Shown: positions 40,132 through 51,141 of the stretch, in pieces | Numbering within the stretch: position 1 is the first letter of the stretch | Layout of the letters: every line of letters starts with the position of its first letter | Assembly: GCA_963575745.1 (NCBI GenBank) | Contig: CAUYUJ010014620.1 | Location: 226,006-290,005, forward strand | Origin: Prorocentrum cordatum | Taxonomy: Eukaryota; Sar; Dinophyceae; Prorocentrales; Prorocentraceae | DNA length: 64,000 bases | Direction: 5' to 3' | The notes under the pieces: model-generated | Told to the model about the DNA's origin: nothing | Seen by the model: only the letters and a program-made list of their open reading frames with translations | Database searches by the model: none | Program-made: the position numbers and the translations under genes

Positions 40132-40367
40132 TTCACACTTGCCCCCCCCTCCCTGTGCCCCTGGACCTCCCGACTGGCGCCGGGTCGACCCCGGCTTCCT
40201 CTCCAGTGCCCCCATGGGTCGTCCTGGCCAGACACTTCGACGTCCACCGCCCCGAGTTACTCCCCCCTCCTCCCCAGCCTGCCCCACCAAAACTTTTGCC
40301 AGGGTGTCTTCCGCTCTGAGCGCCACGAGGCATCAGGTCGGCCGCCTCGCCGTCCAGGGCCTGCAGG

Positions 40368-40440
40368 GGGGAACAGCGCGGCGCCACAGACCCGCGACGC
40401 GCGAGGGGGGAACAGCGCGGCGCCACAGACCCGCGACGCC
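40368..40440. repeat. tandem duplication, 2 x ~36 bp
   Basis: GGGGGGAACAGCGCGGCGCC followed by ACAGACCCGCGACGC occurs twice in a row. Confidence 0.9.
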
Positions 40441-40479
40441 AGTCCTGAGGCGCAGAGGAGAGCGGCCCCTTCTCACCCA

Positions 40480-41125
40480 CCCTCCAGGAGGAGGAGGAGG
40501 AGGAGGAGGAGGAGGAGGAGCAGAAGGGGAGGAGGAGACTCACCCCTGGAGGCGCGCCGATCCCTCCAATGCTACCGGCCGATACTACCATCAGAATATC
40601 ATACACAAGCGACTACTTAAGCTGATCTATCGGAAAGCATCGGAGAGCAATAAGAGCTGACCATGTTATGGGAAGGCTCTGCTGAACATTGTGGGAAAAT
40701 GACCCTTTCCCTTCAGGATCCGTGCGCAGGAAGACGGAGAACCGAAAGCGAACAACCCAGCAGCCAGCAGGGGGGGAGGAGGAGGAGGAGGAGGAGGAGG
40801 AGGAGGAGGAGGAGGAGGAGGAGCCGCATCTTCCTCCTCCTCCTCCTCCCTCCTCCTCCATCCTTCTGCTCCTCTCTGCTTGTCCTCCTCCATCCTTACG
40901 CTCCCTTCTCCTCCTCCGTGCGGCCGCCGAGGAAAAGAAACAACAGGAGGTGGAGGAGGAGGAGAAGGAGGAGGAGGAGGAAGGAGGATGAGGAAGAAGA
41001 GGAGGGAGAGGAGGAGCTAGCAAGGAGGAGGGGGAGGCAGAGGAGGAGGAGGAAGGAGGAGGAGGGGGCACAGGAGGAGGAGGAGGAGGAGGAGGAGGAG
41101 GAGGAGGAGGAGCAGGGGGGAACGA
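40480..41125. repeat. cluster of (GGA)n and (TCC)n tracts
   Basis: GGA runs at 40487-40520, 40770-40823 and 40950-41112, with TCC runs at 40830-40860 and 40900-40920. GGA and TCC runs in opposite orientation can pair. Open frames here are artefacts. Confidence 0.9.
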
Positions 41126-41221
41126 GGAAGGGAGAAGGACGGGGAGCTCATGCCTTCGCTGGCTCTGGGCCTTGTGGTGTGGCGCCTTCGTTTCGAGGAA
41201 CAAGGAAACGGCATAAGCACA

Positions 41222-41365
41222 GACTGTTGGCGGTCCGCGCGGATTTCCTGGGTCTGCGCTGGACCCCCCTCCCTGGCGCGCGGAGCGCCAGAGGGGGCGG
41301 CGCCGGAGGCGCCGCCAGGGGGTGCCAGCGCAGATCCGAGAAATCCGCGCGGGCCGCCAAAAAAT
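41222..41365. mobile_element. fold-back element H, copy 3
   Basis: TTGGCGGTCCGCGCGGATTT at the left and AAATCCGCGCGGGCCGCCAA at the right form near-perfect termini. GGTCTGCGCTGG / CCAGCGCAGATC pair inside. Confidence 0.85.
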
Positions 41366-41658
41366 TAGGACTCTAATGTTTGCCCAGTCCCTGGAGAGCT
41401 CTGGGCCTCGAAGGGGGGGGGGGCGCCCGCGCTGCCGAACTTCGAGCCCCCGCGCCCTCGCCCGCGCAGCCCTGGAGGAGGGGAGCTCTCTGCCCCGGGC
41501 CGCGGGGCGCGGCCGCCTCCGCGCCCCCCCGCGGAGAGGGCGGCCCACGGCGCCGGCGCGCGTGCAGCCTGCGCACCTCCGCAGGATCTCGTCGGAGAGA
41601 GACCAGGGAGAAAGCCAGGATCACCTCGCGACCTCCAAGGCCCCGAGCTTCACCTCGC
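41366..41658. other. no gene seen
   Basis: GC-rich sequence; frames open on both strands without motifs. Confidence 0.35.
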
Positions 41659-42040
41659 GACCTGGCAGCCCCGAGCTTCACCTCGCGACCTCCAAGGCCC
41701 CCCCTCGAAGAACAAGGCCGCCCCCCTCACCTCGAGGTCCTCTCCGTGCCCCCCCTTCTCATCCCCCCCTGGGGAAATCAAAAGGTACTCGGCGGTGGAC
41801 AAACCTCCCTTTAATAGACCTCCCCTTAATGAAAACGGCCTGGGACCGAAATCGACGGACCTGGACCCGCAAAAATGACGGCCGCGACGCCCTCCCGCGA
41901 ACCGAAAACGGCCAATTCCTGAATCGACGTGTCAGGGTAGGAGGTCTGTCCACCCCCCGATCCACCAGCAAGGGGGGGGGGGACCCCGAGGGGGGGCCTC
42001 AGCTCGAGCCGCTGGTGCCCCGAACTGCCGCAGCAGACAG
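41659..42040 (+). repeat. ~380-bp duplicated block, copy 2
   Basis: Matches 34199-34575. Upstream, the AGCTTCACCTCGCGACC word is repeated two to three times, an extra local duplication. Confidence 0.85.
41794..41953 (+). mobile_element. fold-back element C, copy 5 (intact)
   Basis: Lies inside the duplicated block and is almost identical to copy 4. Confidence 0.9.
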
Positions 42041-42151
42041 GTGCCCCCCGCGTGCCCCACCTGTCGGCAGCCATGGGGAGCGGCCGGCGGCTTGGGGGGG
42101 GCATCTGTTTCGGGCGGTTCGGTGCCAGAGGAATATCGGGGACGCACTGAC

Positions 42152-42359
42152 CGGGGTCAATGCAAACCCGGGTCAGTCAGGCGTTGCAGGATCCTGCAGG
42201 ATCCTGCAAGATCCTGCACCCGAACCCGGGTCAACGCGAAGGATCCTGCAAGACACTGCAGGATCCTGCACCCAAACCCAGGTGGTCAATGCGACCCTGG
42301 CACAGCAGAATCCTGCAAGGTCGGGCGCTCTGGCTGACCCCCGTTTGCATTGACCCCCG
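42152..42359. mobile_element. fold-back element X with GGATCCTGCA repeats
   Basis: CGGGGTCAATGCAAACCCGG at the left and CCCGTTTGCATTGACCCCCG at the right. The interior has five to six GGATCCTGCA words. Single copy in the window. Confidence 0.85.
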
Positions 42360-42379
42360 TGGCTCCCGAAACGATCGAA

Positions 42380-42422
42380 CTCACACACACACACACACGC
42401 ACACACACACACACACACACAC
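42380..42422. repeat. (AC)n microsatellite
   Basis: About 42 bp of AC dinucleotides. Confidence 0.95.
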
Positions 42423-42564
42423 CGGGGCACAAGGCCCCGGTGCGGGATCCCGAGAACTGCAGTCGGCCCGTATCAGAAGCGGGCGCGGGAGGGATGCAGG
42501 GGCCCCTGGAGGCCCGTGTCGGAGCTCTGCGAGCGGGGCGCCGGCCACGAGAGTGGCCAAGGAT

Positions 42565-42640
42565 GGGCCGTGGAGGCAAGGATACAAGGGTGCCCTTGGG
42601 AAGGCTGCCCATCCTTACTAGTTAAGCGGTTTGACTGTAA
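42565..42640. mobile_element. fold-back element CC, right-end fragment
   Basis: CAAGGATACAAGGGTGCCCT, then CATCCTTACTAGTTAAGCGG and TTTGACTGTA, like the right half of 6585-6761. A left end was not found. Confidence 0.5.
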
Positions 42641-42795
42641 GCCCCTGTGGGGGGCTGCTACACGCCCGATGCGCCCGCGGATTAAGCGGGGTTGAGCCGG
42701 AGGACGCGGGATCCAGCTGGAATAAGCCAGATGTCGGACCACGACAAAGTCAGAATTTGACCTCCCAAGAGTTGCATCCGAAGCTTCAGTCGCAC
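42641..42795 (+). repeat. dispersed repeat D, copy 2
   Basis: GCGGATTAAGCGGGGTTGAG, then TCAGAATTTGACCTCCCAAG and AGTTGCATCCGAA, as at 222-365. Confidence 0.7.
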
Positions 42796-43026
42796 AGACT
42801 TGCGTGCAAGACGAGGTCGGCGCAAGAGGGGAAACGAAGAGTATGGATCGGATGACGAGGAAGACTGCCTGCAGTCATCGCGATACCAAAAATACGGAAC
42901 GCACAAGAACGATCGAAGGGGCTCTTCCGGCCACGCCGCGACTCGGCAACGAGTTCCTGACCCACACCGAAGGAACGGCCCAGAAGCCAGAGCCCCCCTC
43001 AGAAGGTGGCGGCGCGCAAAGGGGCT

Positions 43027-43172
43027 GGAGGGAGGGGGGAGGGCTTCTTAGAAGGAGGCTGCTTCTTAGCAGGCGCCATTCTTACGTCTGTAGGTAAGGC
43101 CCGCGCCTTCTAAGAAGCAAAGGGTGCTTCTAAGAAGCCCTCCCCCCTCCCCCCACCCAACTCTGCGCGTGG
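43027..43172. mobile_element. fold-back element V, copy 2
   Basis: GGGCTTCTTAGAAGGAGGCT at the left and GGTGCTTCTAAGAAGCCCTC at the right. Followed directly by element C. Confidence 0.75.
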
Positions 43173-43182
43173 CTGAAGATCG

Positions 43183-43346
43183 GGGATGGACAGACCCCCC
43201 TTTAGTGAAACGTGGTTTAGTGAAAACGACCTGAGGCCCAAACCTGGCGGGCGCAGGCCTGGAAAATAACGGCCACGGCGCCCTCTCGAGAACCGAAAAC
43301 GGACAATTCACGAATCGACGTGTCACTGTTGGGGGTTCTGTCCACC
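43183..43346 (+). mobile_element. fold-back element C, copy 6
   Basis: GGATGGACAGACCCCCCTTT at the left and GGGGGTTCTGTCCACCCCC at the right. Subtype of 28409-28562. Confidence 0.8.
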
Positions 43347-43432
43347 CCCGAGAAGAAGAGTCTTCTTCAGGCGCATGGACTGCACAAGGTCCGGCGACAG
43401 CTGCTGGGGCTCGAATTGGTAGTCCCCAAACG

Positions 43433-43633
43433 TGGTGGTGACAACACCTGGCGGTGAGTCTCGGGCGATTTGGTGCCACCACCCGGTTTTTGGGGACTCG
43501 TGCGGTTTTCCGAGGCTGTCCCGAACACTGGTGGGCCCGGGAGTCACAAAAACCCGGTGGTGACCCCGTGTCCCCAAACCCAGCGGTGACCTTTTTGGGG
43601 ATTCCAGGTCGCCACCTGGTATCTCACCACCGA
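43433..43633. mobile_element. fold-back element Y
   Basis: GGTGGTGACAACACCTGGCG at the left and GTCGCCACCTGGTATCTCAC followed by CACC at the right. Internal CACCACCCGGTTTTTGGGGA and CACAAAAACCCGGTGGTGAC pair. Single copy. Confidence 0.7.
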
Positions 43634-43745
43634 GGAGGAGGACGAGGAGGAGGAGGAGGAGGACAAGGAGGAGGAGGAGGAGGAGGAGGAGGAGGTGGAG
43701 GGGGAGGCGGAGGTGGATGGGGGAGGGGGAGGCGGAGGAGGAGTG
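43634..43745. repeat. (GGA)n microsatellite
   Basis: GGA/GGT-rich tract. Confidence 0.9.
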
Positions 43746-44564
43746 GTGTGGTGAGGCAGTTGGTGTTCGGGGTTGCCGCACGGTTTTGGGGCCTGGGCCG
43801 CTCTCCGAGGATGTCCCTGCAGCTGGTTCGCTGACCACCGGTTTGGGGGTTCCCAATCGAATGGGGGGACGGCCGGCCGCCCTCCCGAAAAAACCAGACG
43901 GGCCGCGCCGGCGGCTCCCGCGGGTGGCGTTGCCGAAGCCCTGCCATGAGGAGGCGGGCGAGGGCGCGGAGAGGAGGACGGGGAGCTCCCTGCGCGGGCG
44001 GACCGCCCCCCGCTGGCCTGGCAGAGGGAAGAAAAACAAACGAGGAAGGGGCGCGCGGGCCACGGCGGCGGCCAGGGCGCCACTGCACCGCCAGGCGACG
44101 AGCCCGGACGGCGACGAGGACGACGACGAGGGCGAGGACGAGAAGGCGACGAGGGCGACGTGGGCGAGAGGCCAGGGATGTGGAGCGGGCGCGGGGTACA
44201 GGGGCGAGGGCGAGAGAACGACGAGGGCGAGGGCGAGACGAGGGACGAGACGAAGGACGGGACGAGGGACGACACGAAGGACGAGAAGACGGCAAGCAAG
44301 AGGACGAAGGGGGGGGGGCAATGGGAGAAAAGGGGGGGGGGGGCTGGACGGTGGGCGCGCCTTCCGTGGCGTAGAGCGCGCCCGCCGTAGAGCCGCCCGC
44401 CCGCTCGCCCCCGCAGCGCGCCGCTCCCCGCGGGCGATGCTGGATGCCGGGCCCCCCGCACAGCGCAGGGCCCGGCGGGGCCCCACCTCGGAAGGGGAGC
44501 GCGGCGAGAGGCGGCCAGGGTCGCCGCGGCGCCGTCCTACGGGAACGGACCCGAGGCGCCCGAT
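43746..44564. other. GC-rich, GACGAGGGCGAG words, no gene supported
   Basis: Between about 44110 and 44300 GACGAGGGCGAG-like words recur irregularly. All frames on both strands are long and open because of composition; no motif is convincing. Confidence 0.45.
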
Positions 44565-44741
44565 GTTGGGCGTTGCTTAATGGGGGGGTCACAAATGGGG
44601 GGGTCAGAAAAGGTCCCCTTTCGTGCCCCTTTCGGGCCCCTCCAGAGCCCCAGGGGGCTCGTTTAGGTACCGTTTGGGTACCTTTTCGGACCACCCTCGC
44701 CACCCCCCCATGTATGACTCCCCCATTACGCAACGCCCAAC
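44565..44741. mobile_element. fold-back element W
   Basis: GTTGGGCGTTGCTTAATGGG at the left and CCCATTACGCAACGCCCAAC at the right, 177 bp, inner GGTACC words. Single copy in the window. Confidence 0.9.
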
Positions 44742-45060
44742 TTCCGGGCCTAAGCCACGCTCCGGACAAGAAGAGGGTCGAACTTCTGACAAGACACGGC
44801 TGCACTGCGCGGCGCGCGCGGGGAGGCGGCCAGCGAGGGGCCGGAGCGAGCAGGCGCGGGCCCAGGGCAGAAAGCAGGGCTGCCGCCGCAGCCCTGGAGG
44901 TGGCGAGCAGCATCAGACGGCCGCTGGTGAATCAACAAGTTGGCACGCAATAGAACGCACGGCCTTTCGTCTGGAGATAAGGCACCGAAACAGCAACAAA
45001 AAACGTGAAAATGGCGACGGGAAGAAAAACGAGGAGGCAGAAGAAGAGCGGGAGAACTGC
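44742..45060. other. no gene seen
   Basis: Unique sequence. A minus frame starting near 44913 (MLLATSRAAAAALLSALGPR) resembles a targeting peptide, but no continuation supports it. Confidence 0.35.
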
Positions 45061-45062
45061 TC

Positions 45063-45187
45063 CTTTTCCTCCTCCTCCTCCTCCTCCTCCTCCTCCTCCT
45101 CCTCCTCCTCCTCCTCCTCCTCCTCCTCCTCCTCCTCCTCCTCCTCCTCCTCCTCCTCCTCCTCCTCCTCCTCCTCCTCCTCCTCCC
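45063..45187. repeat. (TCC)n microsatellite, nearly pure
   Basis: About 40 uninterrupted TCC triplets. Confidence 0.98.
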
Positions 45188-45405
45188 GCTGAAGATCACC
45201 TCTCGGGGCCGACGACCCAAAACTCGCCACCCCGGGCGCGCAGCCGACGGCCGTGCGACACGCTGCCCCAGAACCGTCGGCCACCTCGACCTCGGCCCTC
45301 AGACCTTCGGCCTTCGATCCTCGACCATCGAGTCGCTCTCCTCGTGCTCGACGACGGCGACGGCGGCGACGGCGACGACGGCGGCGGCGACGACGGCGAC
45401 GGCGA

Positions 45406-45465
<60 letters not shown>

Positions 45466-45744
45466 GCCCGAGCGCGCAGCCGAAGCCTGCACGACGACGA
45501 CAACCTCGCGCGCGGAGCCGAGGGCCGCACGCGCAGCGCTGCCGGCGAGGCGGCGTTCGCGGAGGGCCACCGGCTGTCTCCAGACGGATGCCGCCGCCGC
45601 TCTAAGCGGATGCCGCCCTCGGTCGCGGCGCCCGATGCCGCGAGAAGGGACTGGGCGAGGAGGCCGAGGGGGACAGTCACAGTCAGTTGGATGGTGGGTG
45701 GGAAAGGTGGGAGAGGAGGCCCCACAATGTTCAACCCTCCTCCA
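45188..45744. repeat. (GGCGAC)n minisatellite and flanks
   Basis: GGCGAC/GACGAC words at 45352-45470. Flanking GC-rich sequence has no supported gene. Confidence 0.75.
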
Positions 45745-45862
45745 ACTCCTCCTCCTCCTCCTCCTCCTCCTCCTCCTCCTCCTCCTCCTCCTCCTCCTCC
45801 TCCTTTTCCTCTCCTCCTCCTCCTCCTCCTCCTCCTCCTCCTCCTCCTCCTCCTCCTCGTCC
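45745..45862. repeat. (TCC)n microsatellite
   Basis: TCC triplets with one TTTTCC interruption. Confidence 0.95.
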
Positions 45863-46409
45863 TCCTCCTCCTGATCCTCCTGCTCCCCCCGCCCTCCCTC
45901 CTTGTCCCCCTCCTTCCCTCCTGCTTCCCCTGTCACCGTCCATTGGAGGATCAAGAGTAAACTCGGGAACCATCAACAATATCAAGTGGCACGCGTGCCC
46001 TGGCTCTTGCACCGAGGAGTTGCGAGGGACAGAGGGCTTTCGCCGCCTTCCTCCAGGAGTTTCCTTCTGTGGCCAGAGGGGGAGACGAACGACGAACGAA
46101 CGAACGGCGACGACAATTAAAGAGGTCCGAGCTCTAGAACACAACTGTGCAAGAGAATAGAAAGCTCCTCCCCGCCCCAAGCCCAGCCCGCGAAAGTCTC
46201 AACGCACCTTCCTTCCCGCTGCAAAAGCACGCCCCTTTGAATGACGAGCGCCCTACGGGCATGCCTAGTCGAAAGCTCGGTCTTGGCACATCTGGTTAGA
46301 AAAACACGGCGATCTCCGTAGGATATTGGCAACAAATGGATCGACGGTGGACGTCGTCCGGCCGAAATGTTTTGCGAAGCGGCTACTTTATAGGAGTCCT
46401 AGCTACATG
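45863..46409. other. no gene seen
   Basis: Unique sequence, no motif. Confidence 0.4.
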
Positions 46410-46740
46410 GTCCACTAGTCTCCCCTCTGTGTTGGCCCCATACACGCGTCTTCTACTGCGCATGGCTTCCTCGATCGCCCCACGTTTCCTCAGCTATCTG
46501 CATGGCTTTCTGCGTTGCCCATACACGCGTTTCCTGTTGCGCATGGCCCCCTCCGTTGCGCATGGTTTCTTCTGCTATCCACATCGTTTTCTATCTAGCC
46601 CCTACACGCGTCTTTGGGTGCGTTTGGTTGCCTCTGTTGCGCATGGCTCTCGCTGCGAACGTCCTCAGGACTCTGTTGCGCATGGCTTCCCCTGTTGCGC
46701 ATGGTTTCCTCTGCCATCCGCATGGCTTGTTTGATTGAAC
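46410..46740. repeat. GCGCATGGCTTCC minisatellite
   Basis: Irregular repeats of TTGCGCATGG(C/T)TTCC and ACACGCGTCTT words, units of about 18-60 bp. The plus frame reads repeats of LLRMA and VAHG, a by-product of the repeat. Confidence 0.8.
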
Positions 46741-46843
46741 CATCCACGCGCCAGGGTTCACATGGCCCCTCATGAACATCCGCCATTCACCGATCATAAA
46801 CTGTTCAAGAATACTCCACCACCTGCACGCCATCGCGAAGCGA

Positions 46844-47077
46844 CTAGGTCACACAACCGAACCAAACGGCTGAGGAATTATCCAGATCATTCACCCCTCG
46901 CTCAAACTCTTCCTTCTTGCTCTTTAGGCGTGGCCCGCCGGGGATGCGTTGCGCGGCACGCCCCCCGACTCGGCCCGCCTCGGTTGGGACCTCTTGCCAG
47001 CCCGGGCATGCCCGACCGAGGCGCTCGGCCCGCCGCCCGGCGCAGGCCCCGCAGGAGCTGCAGACCACGCAGCCGTG
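46844..47077 (-). pseudogene. C-terminal zinc domain of a LINE (fragment)
   Basis: The minus frame reads HGCVVCSSCGACAGRRAERL, then GRACPGWQEVPTEAGR and RIPGGPRLKSKKEEFERGV before a stop. The Cys pattern (C-x2-C, then C about 15 residues on) and the RI-x-GG-x-R ending match the terminal zinc region of the element at 62700-63113. The upstream minus sequence shows no RNase H, so this looks like an isolated 3' end. Very GC-rich context lowers certainty. Confidence 0.45.
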
Positions 47078-47940
47078 CGCCTCCTGCGCGGCGCGGGGCC
47101 TCTCACCCGCGGCAGCTGCCGCTGCCTGGGCCGTCGGCGCAGGCGGCGCCCCCGGCCTGCCTGGCTCTGGCGCGCCCGCGCCGGGGTCGGCCCCTCCTCG
47201 GCTGGCCCCAGCTCCTCGACCGCGCTGGGCCCGCCGCCGCCGTCGCCGAGCTCGGCCTCCCGCTCGCGGGCCGCCCCCGCCACCGGCTGTGCTGCGTTCG
47301 CCCCTCCCGGGGCCTCGCGGCCCTCTCCTCCCCGGGGAGGGGGGGGGTCCCGCGCTCGGCTCGGCGGCCGCAGGCCTTCTGCGCGCCCGCTCGGCCTTCG
47401 GCCCCTCCTCGGCGTCCGCGGGCCCGGCCTCGGCATCGGCCTCGGGCCCGCCTGCCCCCTCTGAGGCCTGGTGGCGCGTCGGCCTCGGCCGCCGCAGTGG
47501 CCGCGCCAGCAATCCCTCCTGCCCCCGCATTGCCGTCGCCCCTCGCCGACGCCGCTGGCCCTGCGCCGCGCGTCCAACCCGCGAGCGCGGCGCCAGCGGC
47601 GCTTCCGGCCATCTGCGCGCGCCGTCTACGACTCCCCGCAAAGTCAGCAAGCCTCAAAGTCCGCGAGCTCGACGCCGCGCGTTCACCCCGCAGGCGCCGC
47701 ATCGGCGGCATTTCCTGCTCCCGCGCCGCCCCCGACGACGCCCCTCGCCGACGCCGCGGACTCGGGGCCGCGCGCAGGCCTCGCAGGCGCCGCGCTAACA
47801 GCGCTTCGCGCCGCCCGCTCGTCGCCCCGCAACTGCGACACCGCCCGAACCACCTGCCCGCCGAGGATCGCATTCCCCCTGGGGCCCACCTCGGACGCGG
47901 CGACCCCCCTCCGCGGCTTCGGCACACACACGCGCGCGCG

Positions 47941-47944
<4 letters not shown>
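47078..47944. other. very GC-rich stretch, no gene supported
   Basis: Open in up to five frames at once. Ala/Pro/Arg-rich readings on both strands reflect composition. Confidence 0.45.
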
Positions 47945-48016
<72 letters not shown>

Positions 48017-48065
48017 CGCACACGCACACGCACACGCGCACGCGCACGCACACACTCTCACACGC
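47945..48065. repeat. (CA)n microsatellite, ~120 bp
   Basis: CG repeats (47931-47948) grading into CACA, then CACG variants. Confidence 0.95.
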
Positions 48066-48387
48066 ACAGGCCCACAAACCCCATCTGCCCCAAACGGGCC
48101 AGACGCCCCTAGCACGCGCGACACCGAATGCGCTTGCCAACCCCCTTCGGCTCGTGCTTCGCCAGGTCAAGCAGACGAGCGGTTGTACTCACCTTCTTCG
48201 GCGGCCTCGACTCAAAGGCGCGTTTCTGGGTTATTCCAACGAAAACCCCGCGTGGACTGCGGGTTACGACACCAAAGCTGGTCAGTTTGAAACCTGTCTC
48301 ACATATGATTGCTGGCTCGTAGAGGACCAGACCGGGCATGAACTGAGAGGGTCGCAAATCCCATCCTCTGCGTCTCCCATGCGAAGT

Positions 48388-50047
48388 TCAAATGGCGGGA
48401 GCCGCGCGCGGCGAATCGCGTCTAGCAGGACGCAAGCCATGCGTTTTTCTGCGTCGCAAACTCACGGAATTTTGCGCTCGGCGCCCAGGGCGAACGTCGA
48501 AACCAGGTAGATCGAAAAGATGCCGAGCATTCCCGCAAGCAGAAAATCCTCGAATCACGGGGTGCGACGAGAGAAAGCGCTTGTTGAGAGAGCGACTGTG
48601 ATCCACATAAATCGCACAGCTCCTCGCCCCCGTAAACTCGACGTCTCGCTGAAAATCAAAGCACTCGCCATCTCCGACAAAACCGTCCACGCGTAGTCCC
48701 AGGGCTCCATGTACTATCAACCGCTGAGAATTGCGCGCGAAGGCGTCGAAGCCGCCGTCCTCGCCAGTCGCCCGGCGGCCCGACATGTAGACGCAATTGT
48801 CCAGCGGATGCGATACAACGTGTCGATATGTCATAGCGCTGTCGGCAGTCGTGTACCACTGCTTCGACGCTTGAACATTTCCGATGGCAGGCTTCCTGAT
48901 TGGCTAAGTCTCACCAGGCTGAAATCTGCGACGGTTATTCCGTAACCTCTATTCTCGACGTCCTCGCTCAGCAAGAAAGTTGATTTGACAGGTGCGGAGA
49001 ACGCCTTCCGCACTCGCGTAGCACATAGCCGCAACGTCTATTCCCCGCCCATCCTCGATAAGGTCGGGTTTCCCGTTTCCAACTTCTGAGTGAGAACACC
49101 TACGTACTGGAAGCCCAGCAGAATGATCCGCGCGTTGGCCTTGCGTCCTTCTGCCCGTTGCTTCCAATTGGATAAACAGATCATGGGCACGCGCTCGCTG
49201 GGGTTGGCGGTGCCCCGCGCGCGATTATCGATCCAAGGCAGCATCGCCCCATCCTTGACCTGGCTGAACTGCCTGCGCTCCTCGTAACCAAGCTTCTTCT
49301 CGCGCGTCGTCTCCGCGCGGTGCGATGCCAGGTAGGCCGCGTCCTCGCATCCGTCGCCATGCTCCTCCAATAGCGGCAACTCTTCGATCATTCGGGCGCG
49401 CTCGTCGTCGAAGTCCAAAGTTGGGCACGCTGCAGGCGTGGCATTCGGCTAGGGGCTCTCGAACTTAATATTCTGAACTGGTGGTAGTACGCCCAAACTG
49501 CGAGCTGCGTCGAACAGTGTCTGCCGCCGTTTGGTCAAAGCGTCGCTTCCTCCCGCGTTGCGCTCAAAGGCCTGTTCGATGTCACGCGCACTTCTTGCTG
49601 TGGCGTAGCCGTCTGGCCCGAGGCGGCTGCGCCGCATGGGTCGTGCTCGCTCGTCGCGTCGTGCTCGTCAGTCGTCGGTGGTGGCGTAAGTGTTCTCGCA
49701 GGTGTCGTCGTCTCCCCTCGGCAGTCGTCATTCGCGGGGTCTCCTTGGTCTCGAGATCCTGGCTGTCGATCGCGGTCGCGTCGCACCTCGCGTTCTCCAT
49801 CTGCTCGTGCTCCGTCGTCGTTTGCCGCTGGGATCTCCACGCCGTCCAGGCCATCTCCAGGAGGCGCGGCAGCGGCTCCCACCTCGGGCTCCGATTCTGC
49901 AACGGCTGGGTCGTGGAGATCGTCTGCGTCCACAACCTCGGGAGGTGGGTGGGAACGATGATCGTGAAACTTGACCGTGCCTCCACACTGCGAACGTTTG
50001 CGGCCAACTTCGTGCATCATCGTAAGTTTCTGAACAAGCTCGGTCAA
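48388..50047 (-). pseudogene. copia-type reverse transcriptase remnant
   Basis: Minus strand. From 49418 the frame reads EERRQFSQVKDGAMLPWIDN, then WKQRAEGRKANARIILLGFQ and QKLETGNPTLSRMG, the start of a Ty1/copia RT (basic KxxxARxxxxGF motif). Another frame gives VRKAFSAPVKSTFLLSEDVE (the DVKSAFL region), and 48834-48388 reads LDNCVYMSGRRATGEDGG, then HGALGLRVDGFVGDGE, where the active VDD pair is VDG. VEFTG and AIYVDHSRS follow. The upstream 49449-50047 part (EVVDADDLHDPAVAESEPEV) fits the acidic linker before copia RT. No integrase, protease, RNase H or LTR was recognised. At least three frame changes. Confidence 0.7.
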
Positions 50048-50964
50048 CCCAGTATCTTCTCCTGCTTAGTGACGGCTGAGTTGGTTCTGTTGCCGCTCAG
50101 TTGTGTCCCAGGCATCGCCCACGCCAGCTGTGACCGACCAAGTGCCCCAGGTCGAGACCGCAACGGAGCCTTCGGGAGACAGACGGACAAGCCGCAGGTA
50201 GTTTCACCTAAGAAGGAGGTAGCAGGTCCCTGCCAGACGCCAACGCCCGCGGCAAAGCCCAACGCAGCCGCTGGAGCTACGCCCAAAGTGGTGGAGCAGA
50301 GGGTCTGCCAGTGTGTGGACCAGGGCCACACCCTCAGGCCAGGCCGTAAAGCTGTCAGCTGTTGGCTCACATGCCTGACGTGCAGGATTCAGTGCACTTG
50401 GTTGCTCAACGGCCTGGGCCCACAGGACTTTTGTGTTTGGTCGGGCTCTGGACGTGCGGAATGCTCTGCAGTGGAGTCGCCGCGGCTGAGCTAGCAGGAC
50501 AATCGTTCCTACACTCAAGGCTGTTTTTGTTCCTAGCTGTGTCATTTTGCCCGTCTTGTCATGGTGTGCGATATCACGGCGAATGTTGCCCAGGCAGTGA
50601 ACAATTGCTAGAGCGAGTGTGCTGATGAGTTTCCGATGGGCTGCTATACTCGTGTTGACGTCTCTTTGTACATCACCAGCCGTGTTTTTCCGCACCGATA
50701 GCATTGCATGTTGTCTCAGCAGTGATAAGCTACGTGCAAAACATGTATTTCGGTCGTGTGTATTTCAGACACGTTCGTGCATTCACGCTGCCACTGATTG
50801 CTGCTACTCACACAAAGCATTCTGAAGTAGATCAGACAAATACGAAAATGGTTTCACAGTGATGTGGAAAATGTGAGCGGTATATCATGATATATCTTAT
50901 CTCGTCCTACGGCACGGCCCACCTGGACTTCGTGTGCTGGGAGGTTTATGATCGATATCCTTTG
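50048..50964. other. no gene recognised
   Basis: Less GC-rich. Plus frames contain Cys pairs (VCQCVDQGH, CWLTCLTC near 50310-50385) but no family is clear. Confidence 0.35.
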
Positions 50965-51141
50965 ACTACCTACCAAGCCCCCTCTACCAACCCGAAGACC
51001 CAAAGTTCGGGTTGGGAAAGTATGGGTTTCACACGTTTCCCCCATGTCTCCCCCATGTTTCCCGACGCCCCACCACCACCCCTGGGAAATGGAGGGCAAA
51101 TCGGGACCTCCGGCTTGGGTCGGGCTGGTCTGGTGGGCGGT
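50965..51141. mobile_element. fold-back element N, copy 3
   Basis: ACTACCTACCAAGCCCCCTC at the left and GGGCTGGTCTGGTGGGCGGT at the right. Interior GGGAAATGGAGGGCAAATCG as in the other copies. Confidence 0.8.

Noticed and set aside
45005-45960. Long frames around 45-46 kb
   Set aside because: TCC and GGCGAC repeats explain the openness.
46735-48510. 591-residue plus frame
   Set aside because: Very GC-rich and CA-repeat sequence; the minus strand gives better motif matches in both flanks.
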